The notes: a model not told the origin generated them from the letters alone. Shown: positions 35,523-44,388, counted from the stretch's first letter. The stretch: DNA of 64,000 nucleotides from Streptomyces sp. NBC_00286 (GCF_036173125.1 NZ_CP108054.1:248001-312000), one strand, 5' to 3'. Numbers and translations are program-made.

Positions 35523-35865
35523 CGATGCGGATCGTCGGGCCGCCCGCCCGGGCACGCCTGCTGCCTGCCCTTCCACACCAACAGCCTCTCCGCACCAAGT
35601 TGATCGATCTCGTCCGACTGCAAACTGCCCTTCCCGCCCCGGCCCCGGCCCGCGCACGGGGACTGGGACGGACGGGGACGGCGTTCCCTGTCCCCGCCGA
35701 TGAACCGGCCCGGGTGCGCGCCGAGTTCCCCCGCCGGTGACCCGCGCTACCGGCATGGAGCGATGCGCGGAGCGGGTCCGACTGCCGTTGCATCTGCTCG
35801 CGGCGGAGGAGGCGGGAAGACCGGCTGAGGCGAGATCCCGCGAGATCCGGTCTGTGACCTGGCGC
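35523..35865. other. Gap with one weak terminator-like hairpin
   Basis: 343 bases between the MarR stop and the stop of the leftward DUF6247-like gene, with no credible gene. GGGGAC (35674-35679) can pair with GTCCCC (35690-35695) around a 10-base loop and may end both convergent units. The rest is Pro-codon-rich GC sequence. Confidence 0.4.
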
Positions 35866-36189
35866 TTAGGAGCTGTCCCGTACGTCGAGGTGGGCCCACG
35901 GATCCTCGGCCGGCTGCGCCGCGGCCGATTCGTCGATGGGGTCCGCGAGGGGCGTCATCTCGGCGCGGTTCGAGAACGCCACGGTGCGGCGGGCTTTGGC
36001 GATGACCTCGGCGTGCTCCTCACCGAAGGTCGCGGCGTCCAGCCGGGCATTGAAAGCCGTCAACACCCCGGGGCTGATCACCGCGAGCGCCGCGCGCAAC
36101 TCGCCGAGCGTCTGCGGACCCTCGGCGTGTTCGAGTCGCTGCGGATCCGAATCGGCCTGCGGGCTCGGCTCGTGCGGTAGCGCGGACAT
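35866..36189 (-). CDS. DUF6247-like small protein
   Basis: A 107-residue acidic protein with QTLGELRAALAVISPGVLTAFNARLDAA, a pattern I associate with the DUF6247 family of small actinobacterial proteins (role unknown, sometimes beside toxin-antitoxin-like genes). ATG 36189 has a GGAGG site 8 bases upstream. The antisense frame of similar length is rejected as a shadow. No partner toxin is next to it. Confidence 0.6.
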   Translation of the reverse strand: MSALPHEPSPQADSDPQRLEHAEGPQTLGELRAALAVISPGVLTAFNARLDAATFGEEHAEVIAKARRTVAFSNRAEMTPLADPIDESAAAQPAEDPWAHLDVRDSS

Positions 36190-36665
36190 GTGCGTGACCT
36201 CCGGTTGTGATGCCTCCACGGTACGCGGTTGCTGTGCCCCGCGGTGCAAGGGTACGAACGCTCAACAGCCCCCGCGCACAACCGTTCCCCTGAGGGTATG
36301 GCCGACATTCAAGCGGTCTGGACGGGCCCCGCCGTGAAGGAGCCCGCGCACGACGCCGGTGGCGGCCGCGGACCGCTCCCCCGCCGCACGCGAACCGGGT
36401 TTCACTCCGGGCCGGCAACGCCCAGCCGTTGCCGGTGCGGTTCTCGTGCCAGCCGACGAGCGGCCAGTACGCGAAGTCGACGTCGGTGCGGAATGGAATG
36501 GGACGTCACCATGGCCGAGGGTGCGGCACCAGTCCAGTCCTGCGCGTACCGGGCCCGCCCGCCGTCGAATGCAGAGGCCACTGCCTCGCAGGGCCCGAAG
36601 CCCCTGGCGACCAGACGGTCACCAACGCCCTTGCCCCAGCCACCCACCCCACCTAGCCTGACTTT
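36190..36665. other. Gap with a possible gene remnant and an MFS promoter
   Basis: 476 bases without an intact gene. On the minus strand, about 36402-36505 read a protein-like piece (FAYWPLVGWHENRTGN) without a start or a continuous frame, perhaps a decayed gene. TTGCCC (36631-36636), 17 bases, TAGCCT (36654-36659) form a promoter whose -10 box lies 6 bases before the GTG of the MFS gene. Confidence 0.4.
36631..36665 (+). promoter_or_regulatory. Promoter for a leaderless MFS mRNA
   Basis: TTGCCC and TAGCCT boxes are spaced by 17 bases, and the GTG start begins 6 bases after the -10 box. No Shine-Dalgarno sequence is present. This geometry is that of leaderless actinobacterial mRNAs. Confidence 0.6.
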
Positions 36666-37871
36666 GTGCCGCAAATAAACAAAGCCCGAACGCACAACGC
36701 CGTGCCGGGCAGCGACAACGACCTCGCCCGACTCCGTATCGCCCTCACCACCTTCTTCGCCCTCGACGGCTTCATCTTCGCCGGGTGGGTCGTACGTATC
36801 CCCGCCATCAAGGAGCAGACGAACGCCTCCGCCAGCGAGCTCGGACTCGCGCTCCTCGGAGTCTCCGCGGGCGCTGTGGTCACGATGATCCTCACCGGAC
36901 GACTCTGCCGCCGCTTCGGCAGCCACCCGGTGACGGTCCTCTGCGGCGTCCTGCTGTCGCTCAGCGTCGCGCTGCCGCCGCTGACGCACTCCGTAGCCGC
37001 ACTGGGCGCGGTGCTGCTGGTCTTCGGCGCCGCCTACGGCGGGATCAACGTCGCCTTCAACAGTGCCGCCGTCGACCTGGTCGCGGCACTGCGGCGACCG
37101 GTCATGCCCAGTTTCCACGCGGCCTTCAGCCTGGGCGGCATGATCGGTGCGGGGCTCGGCGGACTGGTCGCGGGCTCCTTGTCCCCCACGCGCCATCTGC
37201 TCGGCCTCACGTTCATCGGCCTGGCGGTGACAGGCGTCGCGGGACGCACCCTGCTGCGGTACGAGGCCCCGGTGCCGCCGGGCGGCGGGCAGGTCCAGGA
37301 ACGCGCACCGCGCCGCCTGAACGCCCGTACCCGCACTCTGGTGACCGTCTTCGGCCTGATCGCCCTCTGCACCGCGTACGGCGAAGGCGCCCTGGCCGAC
37401 TGGGGAGCACTGCACCTGGAGCAGGACCTGGACGCTCACCCGGGCGTCGCCGCGGCGGGCTACTCCTGCTTCGCGCTCGCCATGACGATCGGCCGGCTCA
37501 GCGGTACGACGCTTCTGGAGCGGCTCGGGCGCACCCGGACGGTGGTGGCCGGCGGCGCCCTGGCCGCCGGCGGCATGCTGCTCGGGTCGCTCGCCCCCTC
37601 GGTCTGGGCGACGCTGATCGGCTTCGCGGTCACCGGGCTCGGCCTCGCCAACATCTTCCCGGTGGCCATCGAACGGGCCGGCGCCCTGGCGGGCCCCAGC
37701 GGCGTCGCGACCGCGTCCACCCTCGGCTACGGCGGTCTGCTGCTGGGACCGCCCGCGATCGGCTTCATGGCGGACTGGTTCTCCCTGCCGATCGCCCTCA
37801 CGAGCGTGGCGGCGCTGGCGGCGGTCGCCGCCCTCATCGGCGTGACGACACGTCATACGGCGGAGCGCTGA
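36666..37871 (+). CDS. MFS transporter
   Basis: A 401-residue major-facilitator protein with about 11-12 membrane segments, for example FFALDGFIFAGWVVRIPAI, AVVTMILTGRLCRRFG (the loop 2-3 motif region) and LGLANIFPVAIERAG. The likeness is to the YbjJ/FucP-like carrier group of single-gene MFS in Streptomyces. The GTG start and the promoter geometry point to leaderless translation. Cargo unknown. It is a single gene with a hairpin after the stop. Confidence 0.8.
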   Translation: MPQINKARTHNAVPGSDNDLARLRIALTTFFALDGFIFAGWVVRIPAIKEQTNASASELGLALLGVSAGAVVTMILTGRLCRRFGSHPVTVLCGVLLSLSVALPPLTHSVAALGAVLLVFGAAYGGINVAFNSAAVDLVAALRRPVMPSFHAAFSLGGMIGAGLGGLVAGSLSPTRHLLGLTFIGLAVTGVAGRTLLRYEAPVPPGGGQVQERAPRRLNARTRTLVTVFGLIALCTAYGEGALADWGALHLEQDLDAHPGVAAAGYSCFALAMTIGRLSGTTLLERLGRTRTVVAGGALAAGGMLLGSLAPSVWATLIGFAVTGLGLANIFPVAIERAGALAGPSGVATASTLGYGGLLLGPPAIGFMADWFSLPIALTSVAALAAVAALIGVTTRHTAER

Positions 37872-37884
37872 CGTCCGCACCCCC

Positions 37885-37926
37885 GACGACCCGTTTCCCG
37901 TCGGTCGTCTCGATCGTCACGGGAAA
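37885..37926 (+). terminator. Two mutually exclusive hairpins after the MFS gene
   Basis: GACGACC (37885-37891) pairs with GGTCGTC (37903-37909), and TTTCCCGT (37894-37901) pairs with ACGGGAAA (37919-37926). The stems interlock, so only one can form. They lie just after the MFS stop and most likely act as a terminator. Confidence 0.5.
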
Positions 37927-38294
37927 TGGCTGAAGTTCGATTGCCGTCACGTGAATTCGGCACCACCGGTCGGCATGCTTCCGCCGGAATTCCCCGTAAT
38001 TATCGCGTGTATAGAGGCATGCCGAAAACGTCTGCTGCACCCCTGGCTGGGGGGTGTTCAGGGGGATTCGAAGGCGAAGTGCCGTCGGTCCGTGCTTAGC
38101 ACAGGTACGTCCGCCGGGGCTCAGAATGCGTCGAATTGTTTTCAGCATGTGTGGGCGATGTGGAGGCCCGGCTTCCGGCCAGAACGCGTGGTTAGCATGG
38201 TTCGCAGTTCAACCGCCGTGGCACAGGGGCGAGTTGACCCTCCCACGCGTGCGCGGCACGCACATCACCCCCGAGAAACATCGAGGATCGCGGC
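37927..38294. promoter_or_regulatory. Upstream region of the conservon operon
   Basis: About 370 bases with no credible gene. A leftward 315-base frame across 37834-38148 has no ribosome site and overlaps the MFS gene. A locally AT-rich stretch (TAATTATCGCGTGTATAGA, about 37997-38015) and TAGCAT (38193-38198) are possible -10 elements for cvnA. GAGG at 38284-38287 is the ribosome site of cvnA. Confidence 0.4.
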
Positions 38295-40313
38295 ATGGCA
38301 CATCCCGACGCGTCCAGTCCACGCCAGAGGTCGGCATGGCGGCTTCTGCCGATCGCCTCGGCGGTGGTGACCGCGGCCGTCGGCACTCCTCTCGTACTCG
38401 CCGCACCGGACGCCGCACGCGTCTGGGTCGCGGGCACAGTCGTGGGGGCGGGCAGCTGCCTCGTCCTGCTCGCCGCGGCGGCCACTCGGCTGCACCGCAA
38501 GCTCACCTCGCAGGTGGACAGGTCGATGGCGGAGTCGGCGCGGCGCCGCTCCGAGGCGGAGTACCTGGCCGGCGCGGTGCTCCCGGAGCTGACCTCGGCG
38601 ATCGAGGACCCCACGAGCGGTCCCGTGTCCGCCGCAATGGGATCGGCCAGTGCCTGGCAGCCGACGGAGCCTCAACTCAGGGCTGTGCAGCACGCGGTGA
38701 CGGAGGCGCTGGGCGCGGCGCAGCGGCGCGCGGCCAGGGCGGACGGCGAGCGCGAGCAGGCGGTACGGGCCTGGGAGGCCGTCACCCGCGATCTGCAGAA
38801 GGCGACGTCGCAGATCCTGCCCACGGCGGTACGGAGACTGGGCGAGGGAGCCTCACTGGATACAGTCCGCGCGGAGCTGCGGCTGTCCCAGTTCTCCAGC
38901 ACCGTCGTGCGCGAGCTGGTGGACGCCGGCATACGCGAACTCGCGGTCAGCGAGCGGCGTTCCGCGGCGGCCCGGGCCGCCAGTGCGAAGGCGCTGAGCC
39001 GGGTGCAGGCCCAGGCCGTGGGCATCCTGGCGGATCTGCGGGAGATGCAGGACCGGCACGGCGAGGCGGTCCTCGGCGACCTGCTCGAGCTGGACCACAG
39101 CACCTCCCAACTCGGCCTCCTCACCGACCGGTTGGCGCTGCTCATGGGCGGACGGGCCAGCCGCTCCTGGAACAAGCCGATCCCGATGGAGAGCATCCTG
39201 CGCGGCGCCGTGGGCCGGATCGCCGCGTACCGCAGGGTCAGCCTCAACTGCGCCAGCAAGGCCGCCGTGGCCGGGTTCGCGGCCGAGGGCGTGATGCACC
39301 TCCTGGCCGAACTGATGGACAACGCGACCAGCTTCTCCGCGCCGATCGACCAGGTCCACGTCTATGTGGAAGAACGCTCCGCCGGCATCGTCGTCACCAT
39401 CGAGGACAGCGGCCTGAAGATGGCCGACGCCGCGCTGCGACGCGCCGAGGAGGCGGTGTCGGGCGCGATGAGCGACCTCGCCTCCCTCCAGGGGACTCGG
39501 CTGGGGCTCGCGGTCGTCGGGCGGCTCGCCGTCAAGTACGGCATCTCCGTCAGCTACCGCCCCTCCTCCCGCGGGGGCACCGGAGTCGTCGTACACCTGC
39601 CGGCCCAACTGCTCGCCCAGCAGCGCACGGCACTCGTGGAGCCCCCGTTGCACGACCCGTCGGCGCGACCGCGCGAGCGCATGCCGGCGAGCGCCGGGGG
39701 CACCGAGGCGCGGGCGGGCGACAGGCGGCGTGCGGCATCGGGTGGCGGTTCGCGGACGCCGGACACGCTGGACGGGTCGCGGACGCCTGGGACGCCGGAC
39801 ACGCTGGACGGGTCGCGGACGCCTGGGACTCCGGCCGCACCGGCCGGTTCACGGACGCCCAACGCCCCCGCCGCGACGGCCGGTTCGCGGACGCCGGACA
39901 CACCAGCCGCTTCGCCGATGCCCGACACTCCGGCCGCACCGCACAGTCCGCGGACACCCAACACCCCCTCCGCACGGGCCGGTTCGCGCATGCCGGACAC
40001 ACCGGCCCCCGCACCCGCCGCCTCCCCGCCGACCCCTTCCGCCCCGACCGGCGACAACGGTTCGGTGACCGCCAACGGCCTCCCGGTACGTCCCCCAGGT
40101 CGCACGATGGCGGCAGCCGAGCGTGTCCGTACCCCCGGGGAACGCCCGGCGGGCGGCCGACCCGCAGCCCGTGACGCCGGCAAGAGCTTCGGCGCCTTCC
40201 ACCGTGCGCGCCTCGCCGCGGCGGCCGGTGAGGCCGCGGCAGCCGAGGAGGCGGCCCGAGCCGCCGAACCGGCCGAAACGGCCGACCCGACCGACCCGCA
40301 CGACGCCGACTGA
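38295..40313 (+). CDS. cvnA: Conservon sensor-kinase-like protein CvnA
   Basis: A 672-residue membrane protein. There are two N-terminal membrane helices (about 12-35 and 42-62), a coiled helical region, and a HATPase domain with N-box ELMDNATSFS and a G-box-like GTRLGLAVVGRLA. The long C-terminal tail (about 485-580) is a low-complexity array of SRTPxTP units. CvnA proteins recruit the CvnB-D proteins at the membrane and act with the GTPase in a G-protein-coupled-like module that affects development and antibiotic production. The usual phospho-acceptor His box is not evident. First gene of a five-gene operon. Confidence 0.85.
   Translation: MAHPDASSPRQRSAWRLLPIASAVVTAAVGTPLVLAAPDAARVWVAGTVVGAGSCLVLLAAAATRLHRKLTSQVDRSMAESARRRSEAEYLAGAVLPELTSAIEDPTSGPVSAAMGSASAWQPTEPQLRAVQHAVTEALGAAQRRAARADGEREQAVRAWEAVTRDLQKATSQILPTAVRRLGEGASLDTVRAELRLSQFSSTVVRELVDAGIRELAVSERRSAAARAASAKALSRVQAQAVGILADLREMQDRHGEAVLGDLLELDHSTSQLGLLTDRLALLMGGRASRSWNKPIPMESILRGAVGRIAAYRRVSLNCASKAAVAGFAAEGVMHLLAELMDNATSFSAPIDQVHVYVEERSAGIVVTIEDSGLKMADAALRRAEEAVSGAMSDLASLQGTRLGLAVVGRLAVKYGISVSYRPSSRGGTGVVVHLPAQLLAQQRTALVEPPLHDPSARPRERMPASAGGTEARAGDRRRAASGGGSRTPDTLDGSRTPGTPDTLDGSRTPGTPAAPAGSRTPNAPAATAGSRTPDTPAASPMPDTPAAPHSPRTPNTPSARAGSRMPDTPAPAPAASPPTPSAPTGDNGSVTANGLPVRPPGRTMAAAERVRTPGERPAGGRPAARDAGKSFGAFHRARLAAAAGEAAAAEEAARAAEPAETADPTDPHDAD
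39755..40020 (+). repeat. 36-bp tandem repeat inside cvnA
   Basis: A 36-base unit (beginning GACGCCGGACACGCTGGACG) occurs at 39755-39790 and 39791-39826, then decays into related TPxTP-coding units up to about 40020. It encodes a 12-residue unit TPDTLDGSRTPG. It is in frame and makes a Pro/Thr/Ser-rich tail that can vary in length by slippage. Confidence 0.7.
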
Positions 40314-40431
40314 GCCCGGCCCTTCTTCTCGCGGGACGCCTCGACCGGGCGCCCCGACCCGCCACAGACCGGAGATTGGAGGAAAGGGCCGGTGGCCGGG
40401 CCTCAACGGATCACCTGCTCTTCACCCACCC

Positions 40432-40851
40432 ATGCAGACCACTGACACCACACTGACCTGGCTCCTGGAAGGTCTTCTCGAGCGCGCCCCCGGCACCCGG
40501 CACGCCCTCGTGCTCTCCCGCGACGGGCTGAAGCTGTGCTGGACCCAGCAGTTGGGCGTCGATCAGGCGGATCAGCTCTCGGCCATCGCCTCCGGGATGC
40601 AGGCCCTGGCGCAGGGCGCCTCGGTCGAGTTCGGCGACGGCAGCGGCGGCGTACGCCACTCGATGACGGAGTTCTACGGCGGGCTGCTGTTCATCGTCGA
40701 GGCCGGGCAGGGAGCGCACCTCGCGGTTGTCGCGGACGACGGCGCCGACCCGGGTGTGGTGGGGCACCACATGACCGACCTGGTGGAGCGGATCGGCGAG
40801 CACCTGCGTGCCGAGGCCCGCGACCCGATGGACCCGACAGAGGAGAGCTGA
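40432..40851 (+). CDS. cvnB: Conservon roadblock/LC7 protein CvnB
   Basis: A 139-residue roadblock/LC7-domain protein (MglB-like), with ALVLSRDGLKLCW and QLSAIASGMQALAQGAS as expected. It should bind or regulate the CvnD GTPase. The ATG at 40432 has no good Shine-Dalgarno nearby; GGAGG lies about 50 bases earlier and out of reach, so the exact start is a little uncertain. Confidence 0.85.
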   Translation: MQTTDTTLTWLLEGLLERAPGTRHALVLSRDGLKLCWTQQLGVDQADQLSAIASGMQALAQGASVEFGDGSGGVRHSMTEFYGGLLFIVEAGQGAHLAVVADDGADPGVVGHHMTDLVERIGEHLRAEARDPMDPTEES

Positions 40852-40856
40852 TCCCG

Positions 40857-41213
40857 ATGAGCCGACGTCCGGTCGACACCGGGGACCCGGACCGGCTGTA
40901 CACCATCACCGGGGGCCGCAGCGAAGCTCCCGACGATCTCGACCTCGTCTCGCTGATCGTCAGCGAGTGCGAGCCCGCTCGGGGCATGCAGTCCGAGCAC
41001 GTCCGGATCCTGGAGCTGTGCCGTCGCCCGGCCGCCGTGGTCGAGATCGCCGCCGAGTTACGGCTGCCGGTGACGGTCGTCCGGATCCTGGTGGGCGACC
41101 TGCTGGCGATGGCGAAGGTCACCGCTCGCCATCCTCGGCCCGCATCGGCGGCGGCCGCCCTGCCCGAATCCGCTCTCCTGCTGGAGGTTCTCGATGGACT
41201 CCGTAAGCTTTGA
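40857..41213 (+). CDS. cvnC: Conservon DUF742 protein CvnC
   Basis: A 118-residue DUF742 protein of winged-helix type: LYTITGGRSEAP at the start and ILELCRRPAAVVEIAAELRL in the core, with LVGDLLAMAKV. The ATG is 5 bases after the cvnB stop, with GAGGAGAG upstream. It overlaps cvnD by 20 bases. DUF742 proteins belong to the conservon core; a DNA-binding role is not demonstrated. Confidence 0.85.
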   Translation: MSRRPVDTGDPDRLYTITGGRSEAPDDLDLVSLIVSECEPARGMQSEHVRILELCRRPAAVVEIAAELRLPVTVVRILVGDLLAMAKVTARHPRPASAAAALPESALLLEVLDGLRKL

Positions 41214-41826
41214 GCCCTCCACACGCTCTGAGCCCCCTGCCCGTACGCCGCTCAGCGCCACGGCCGAGACCGGGCTCAAGATCGTCGTGGTGGGCGGCTT
41301 CGGTGTCGGCAAGACCACGCTGGTCCGCTCGGTGAGCGAGATCCGGCCCCTGAACACCGAAGAGGTCATGACCGAGGCCGGTGTCGGCATCGACCGGACC
41401 GCAGGTCTGGCCGACAAATCCACGACGACCGTCGCCTTCGACTTCGGCCGGATCAGCCTGAGCGAGCGCACGGTTCTGTATCTGTTCGGCGCCCCGGGCC
41501 AGGAGCGCTTCTGGTTCCTGTGGGACCGGCTCTTCGCGGGAACGCTGGGCGCCGTCGTCCTGGTGGACACCCGGCGGATGAGCGACTGCTGGTACGCGAT
41601 CGACCGCCTGGAGCACCACAGGACGCCCTTCGTCGTCGCGGTCAACCGGTTCGAGCACGACACCAACGCCTTCTCCCTGAGCGAGATACGCCAGGCACTC
41701 GCGCTGCCCGAGCACGTACCGCTGATCGACTGCGACGCACGGGTCCGCTCGTCCGGCAAGAACGTCCTGATCAGTCTTGTCGACCACCTCTACGAACTGG
41801 CCATGGCCCGGGAGATGACCCCATGA
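41194..41826 (+). CDS. cvnD: Conservon small GTPase CvnD
   Basis: A 210-residue GTPase with P-loop GGFGVGKTT, G3 FGAPGQERF, and a G4-like VAVNRF instead of NKxD, as in this actinobacterial family. The N-terminal 25 residues are a Ser/Pro extension. It should cycle between GDP and GTP and be controlled by the CvnB roadblock protein. Overlaps: 20 bases with cvnC and ATGA with the P450 gene. Confidence 0.87.
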   Translation: MDSVSFEPSTRSEPPARTPLSATAETGLKIVVVGGFGVGKTTLVRSVSEIRPLNTEEVMTEAGVGIDRTAGLADKSTTTVAFDFGRISLSERTVLYLFGAPGQERFWFLWDRLFAGTLGAVVLVDTRRMSDCWYAIDRLEHHRTPFVVAVNRFEHDTNAFSLSEIRQALALPEHVPLIDCDARVRSSGKNVLISLVDHLYELAMAREMTP

Positions 41827-43106
41827 ACGACGACGCGACCGGCTTCGACCCGCGCCCCGCCGACCCGAAGCGGACCACTTCGGGCTGCCCGGCGCACGCG
41901 GACGCGGTTCCGCTGAGCGGCCTGGAGTACCAGCAGACGCCCGCCGCGCTGTACCAGGAGCTGCGCCGCATCCACGGCTCCGTGGCGCCCGTACTGCTGG
42001 ACGGGGACGTACCCGCCTGGCTGGTTCTCGGCTACCCGGAGGTCTCGTTCGTCACCGCCCACGACGAGCTCTTCGCCCGCGACTCGCGGCGCTGGAACCA
42101 GTGGGAGAACATTCCCGCGGACTGGCCGCTGCTGCCCTTCGTCGGTTACCAGCCCTCGGTGCTGTTCACGGAGGGCGCCGAGCACCAGCGGCGGGCCGGT
42201 GTCATCACCGAGGCCCTGGAGGGCGTCGACCAGTTCGAGCTCGGCGTCAACTGCGCGCGGATCGCCGACCAGCTCATCGACGCCTTCACTGGCAGCGGCG
42301 AGACCGAGCTGATGAGCACGTACGCACACCCTCTGGCGATGCGGGCCGCGGTGGAGATGTGCGGCATGTCGGCCCACAGCACGGACACCGACGATCTCGT
42401 ACGGGACCTGCGGATCTCCCTGGACACGGGCGAGGGCGAGGATCCGGTCGCCGCGTATGTGCGCGTACAGGAACGCATTCAGCAGCTGGTGAAGGACAAG
42501 CGGGCTGAGCCCGGCGCGGACGTGGTCTCCCGCATGCTGGCCCATCCCGAGGGGCTGAGCGACGACGCGATCGTCCAGGACCTGATCTCGGTCGTCGCGG
42601 CGGCCCAGCAGCCCACCGCCAACTGGATCTGCAACACGCTGCGGCTGTTGCTCACCGACGACCGTTTCGCGCTGAACGTCTCCGGCGGCCGGGTCAGCGT
42701 CGGTGAGGCCCTCACCGAGGTGCTCTGGCTGGACACGCCCACCCAGAACTTCATCGGCCGCTGGGCGGTGCGCGACACCCTGCTCGGCGGGCGCCGGATC
42801 AAGGCGGGCGACTGCCTGGTCCTCGGGCTCGCCGCGGCGAACACCGATCCGCAGATCTGGCCCGAGGGCCATGTCGGCGCTGAGGGGAACGGCGCCCATC
42901 TGTCCTTCTCCAACGGCGAGCACCGCTGCCCCTACCCGGCTCCGCTGCTCGCCGACGTCATCGCCCGCACGGCCGTCGAGACGCTCCTGGAGCGTCTGCC
43001 CGACGTCGTCCTGTCGGTGGAGCCGGAGGAGCTCGTGTGGCGGCCGTCGATCTGGATGCGGGGGCTGACGTCACTGCCGGTGGAGTTCACGCCGATTCTG
43101 CGGTGA
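41823..43106 (+). CDS. Conservon-linked cytochrome P450 lacking EXXR
   Basis: A 427-residue P450-fold protein. The heme ligand region is FSNGEHRCPYPAP (about Cys369). The K-helix motif EXXR is replaced by EVLW (about Glu299 to Trp302), and the I-helix has AAAQQPTANW in place of the usual A-G-x-E/D-T-T. Streptomyces CYP156/CYP157 proteins next to conservons are known to lack EXXR (established for CYP157), and this gene looks like a member. It is the last gene of the conservon operon, coupled by ATGA. Its reaction is unknown; low or altered monooxygenase activity is possible. Confidence 0.78.
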   Translation: MNDDATGFDPRPADPKRTTSGCPAHADAVPLSGLEYQQTPAALYQELRRIHGSVAPVLLDGDVPAWLVLGYPEVSFVTAHDELFARDSRRWNQWENIPADWPLLPFVGYQPSVLFTEGAEHQRRAGVITEALEGVDQFELGVNCARIADQLIDAFTGSGETELMSTYAHPLAMRAAVEMCGMSAHSTDTDDLVRDLRISLDTGEGEDPVAAYVRVQERIQQLVKDKRAEPGADVVSRMLAHPEGLSDDAIVQDLISVVAAAQQPTANWICNTLRLLLTDDRFALNVSGGRVSVGEALTEVLWLDTPTQNFIGRWAVRDTLLGGRRIKAGDCLVLGLAAANTDPQIWPEGHVGAEGNGAHLSFSNGEHRCPYPAPLLADVIARTAVETLLERLPDVVLSVEPEELVWRPSIWMRGLTSLPVEFTPILR

Positions 43107-43116
43107 GACCCCGGCC

Positions 43117-43145
43117 GTGCCCGTACGAGCCTGTCGTACGGGCAC
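43117..43145. terminator. Perfect 12-bp stem-loop between convergent P450 genes
   Basis: GTGCCCGTACGA pairs perfectly with TCGTACGGGCAC around a 5-base loop. It is 11 bases after the rightward P450 stop and 17 bases before the leftward one, so it can serve both. Confidence 0.8.
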
Positions 43146-43161
43146 GTCATGCGGGCCGGGC

Positions 43162-44388
43162 TCAGTGCGTGGCCGGGGTGAAGCGCACCGGCAGCGCCTG
43201 CGGTCCCCGGGTGAACACGCCCTGCTCGGCTGGCTGGAAACCATCGGCGAGCCGTAGGTCGGGCATGGCATCGAGGAGTTGGTTGACGCCGATCTCGACC
43301 TCGGCGCGGGCCAGCAGGGCGCCCACACAGAAGTGGCGGCCCAGGGCGAACGCCAGATGGTCGGCCGCTGCGGAGAATGCCTTCGTGGTGGTCAGGTCGT
43401 CGCGGAAGATGTCGAAGCGGTCCGGCTCCCGGTAGCGGGCGGGGTCCCGGTTTGCGGCGCCGATCAAGCAGGTCACCGTGGCTCCCGGCGGAACGGTGCC
43501 GCCGCTCAGCTCCACCTCCTCGGCCGACTGACGCATGATCATGTGGACCGGCGGGGTGTACCGCAGGGTCTCCGCGAAGGCCCGCTCGATCAGTGAGCGG
43601 TCCTCCCGTACGGCCTGGAGCTGTTCGGGATGCGCGAGCAGGTTGGCGAAGATGCTCGCGAGGGCCTTGTCCGTGGTCTCCCCGCCCGCCGCGAGCAGCA
43701 GGCTGCAGAACGCCTTGATGTCCTCGTCGCTCATGCGCACGCCTTCCACTTCGGCGGCGCACAGCGTGGACAGCAGGTCGTCGCCGAGGTGGTCACGGCG
43801 GTGCCGGATGATCGGGATCATGTAGTCGGCGAACTCCACGCGGGTGCGCTCACCGGCCGCGGCGACCTCCGGATCGCCCGCGAGATTGCCGAGGAAGGCG
43901 ATCACGGACGTGTACCAGCGGTGGAAGCGGTCGTGGTCGGCCTTGTCCAGGCCGAGCATGTCGGCGATGACGTTCACGGGAAAGCGCGTCGCGAAGTCCG
44001 CGACCAGATCGGCATTTCCCGTGTGACGGAAGCAGTCGATGAGGGCCCGGGCGTTGTCCTCGATGACGGGCAGGAACTTCTCCTGCAGGTCACGGCCGCG
44101 GAAGGCCGGGGCCACCAGGGCCCGGCGCACGGCGTGTTCGCGCCCGCTGAGCGTCAGGATCGTCCGGCCGTGCACGGGCTCGATCTGCCATACGTAGTTG
44201 TCGGTGGTGAACTGTCCGTCGCGGTCCTTGAAGATCCGTTCGACGTCTTCGTAGCGCGACACGATGTAGCTCTGGGTGGCCTCGTGCCAGATCAGCGGGG
44301 CGTTCTCGCGCATGATCCGGTAGGCGGGATAGGGGTCTTCGGCGAATTCCTGCGACAGGATGTCGGGCAGGTCCGGTGCGGTGGTCAC
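43162..44388 (-). CDS. Cytochrome P450 (canonical)
   Basis: A 408-residue bacterial P450 with all motifs: I-helix LLLAAGGETTDKAL, K-helix ETLRY and heme region FALGRHFCVGALLARAE. It should hydroxylate an unidentified small molecule using external ferredoxin and reductase, neither encoded nearby. It converges on the EXXR-lacking P450. Pairing of an EXXR-lacking P450 with a canonical (CYP154-like) P450 next to a conservon is a known arrangement in Streptomyces, usually co-directional; here the two are convergent. GTG 44388 is used. Confidence 0.85.
   Translation of the reverse strand: MTTAPDLPDILSQEFAEDPYPAYRIMRENAPLIWHEATQSYIVSRYEDVERIFKDRDGQFTTDNYVWQIEPVHGRTILTLSGREHAVRRALVAPAFRGRDLQEKFLPVIEDNARALIDCFRHTGNADLVADFATRFPVNVIADMLGLDKADHDRFHRWYTSVIAFLGNLAGDPEVAAAGERTRVEFADYMIPIIRHRRDHLGDDLLSTLCAAEVEGVRMSDEDIKAFCSLLLAAGGETTDKALASIFANLLAHPEQLQAVREDRSLIERAFAETLRYTPPVHMIMRQSAEEVELSGGTVPPGATVTCLIGAANRDPARYREPDRFDIFRDDLTTTKAFSAAADHLAFALGRHFCVGALLARAEVEIGVNQLLDAMPDLRLADGFQPAEQGVFTRGPQALPVRFTPATH

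Noticed and set aside
35737..36180. Rightward 147-residue frame
   Set aside because: It is antisense to the DUF6247-like gene, which has a GGAGG ribosome site and family likeness.
37834..38148. Leftward 104-residue frame before the conservon
   Set aside because: No ribosome site, overlaps the MFS 3' end and contains the interlocking hairpins; no family likeness.
41194..41826. Atypical G4 motif (VNRF for NKxD) as a sign of a dead GTPase
   Set aside because: This form is usual in the CvnD family.
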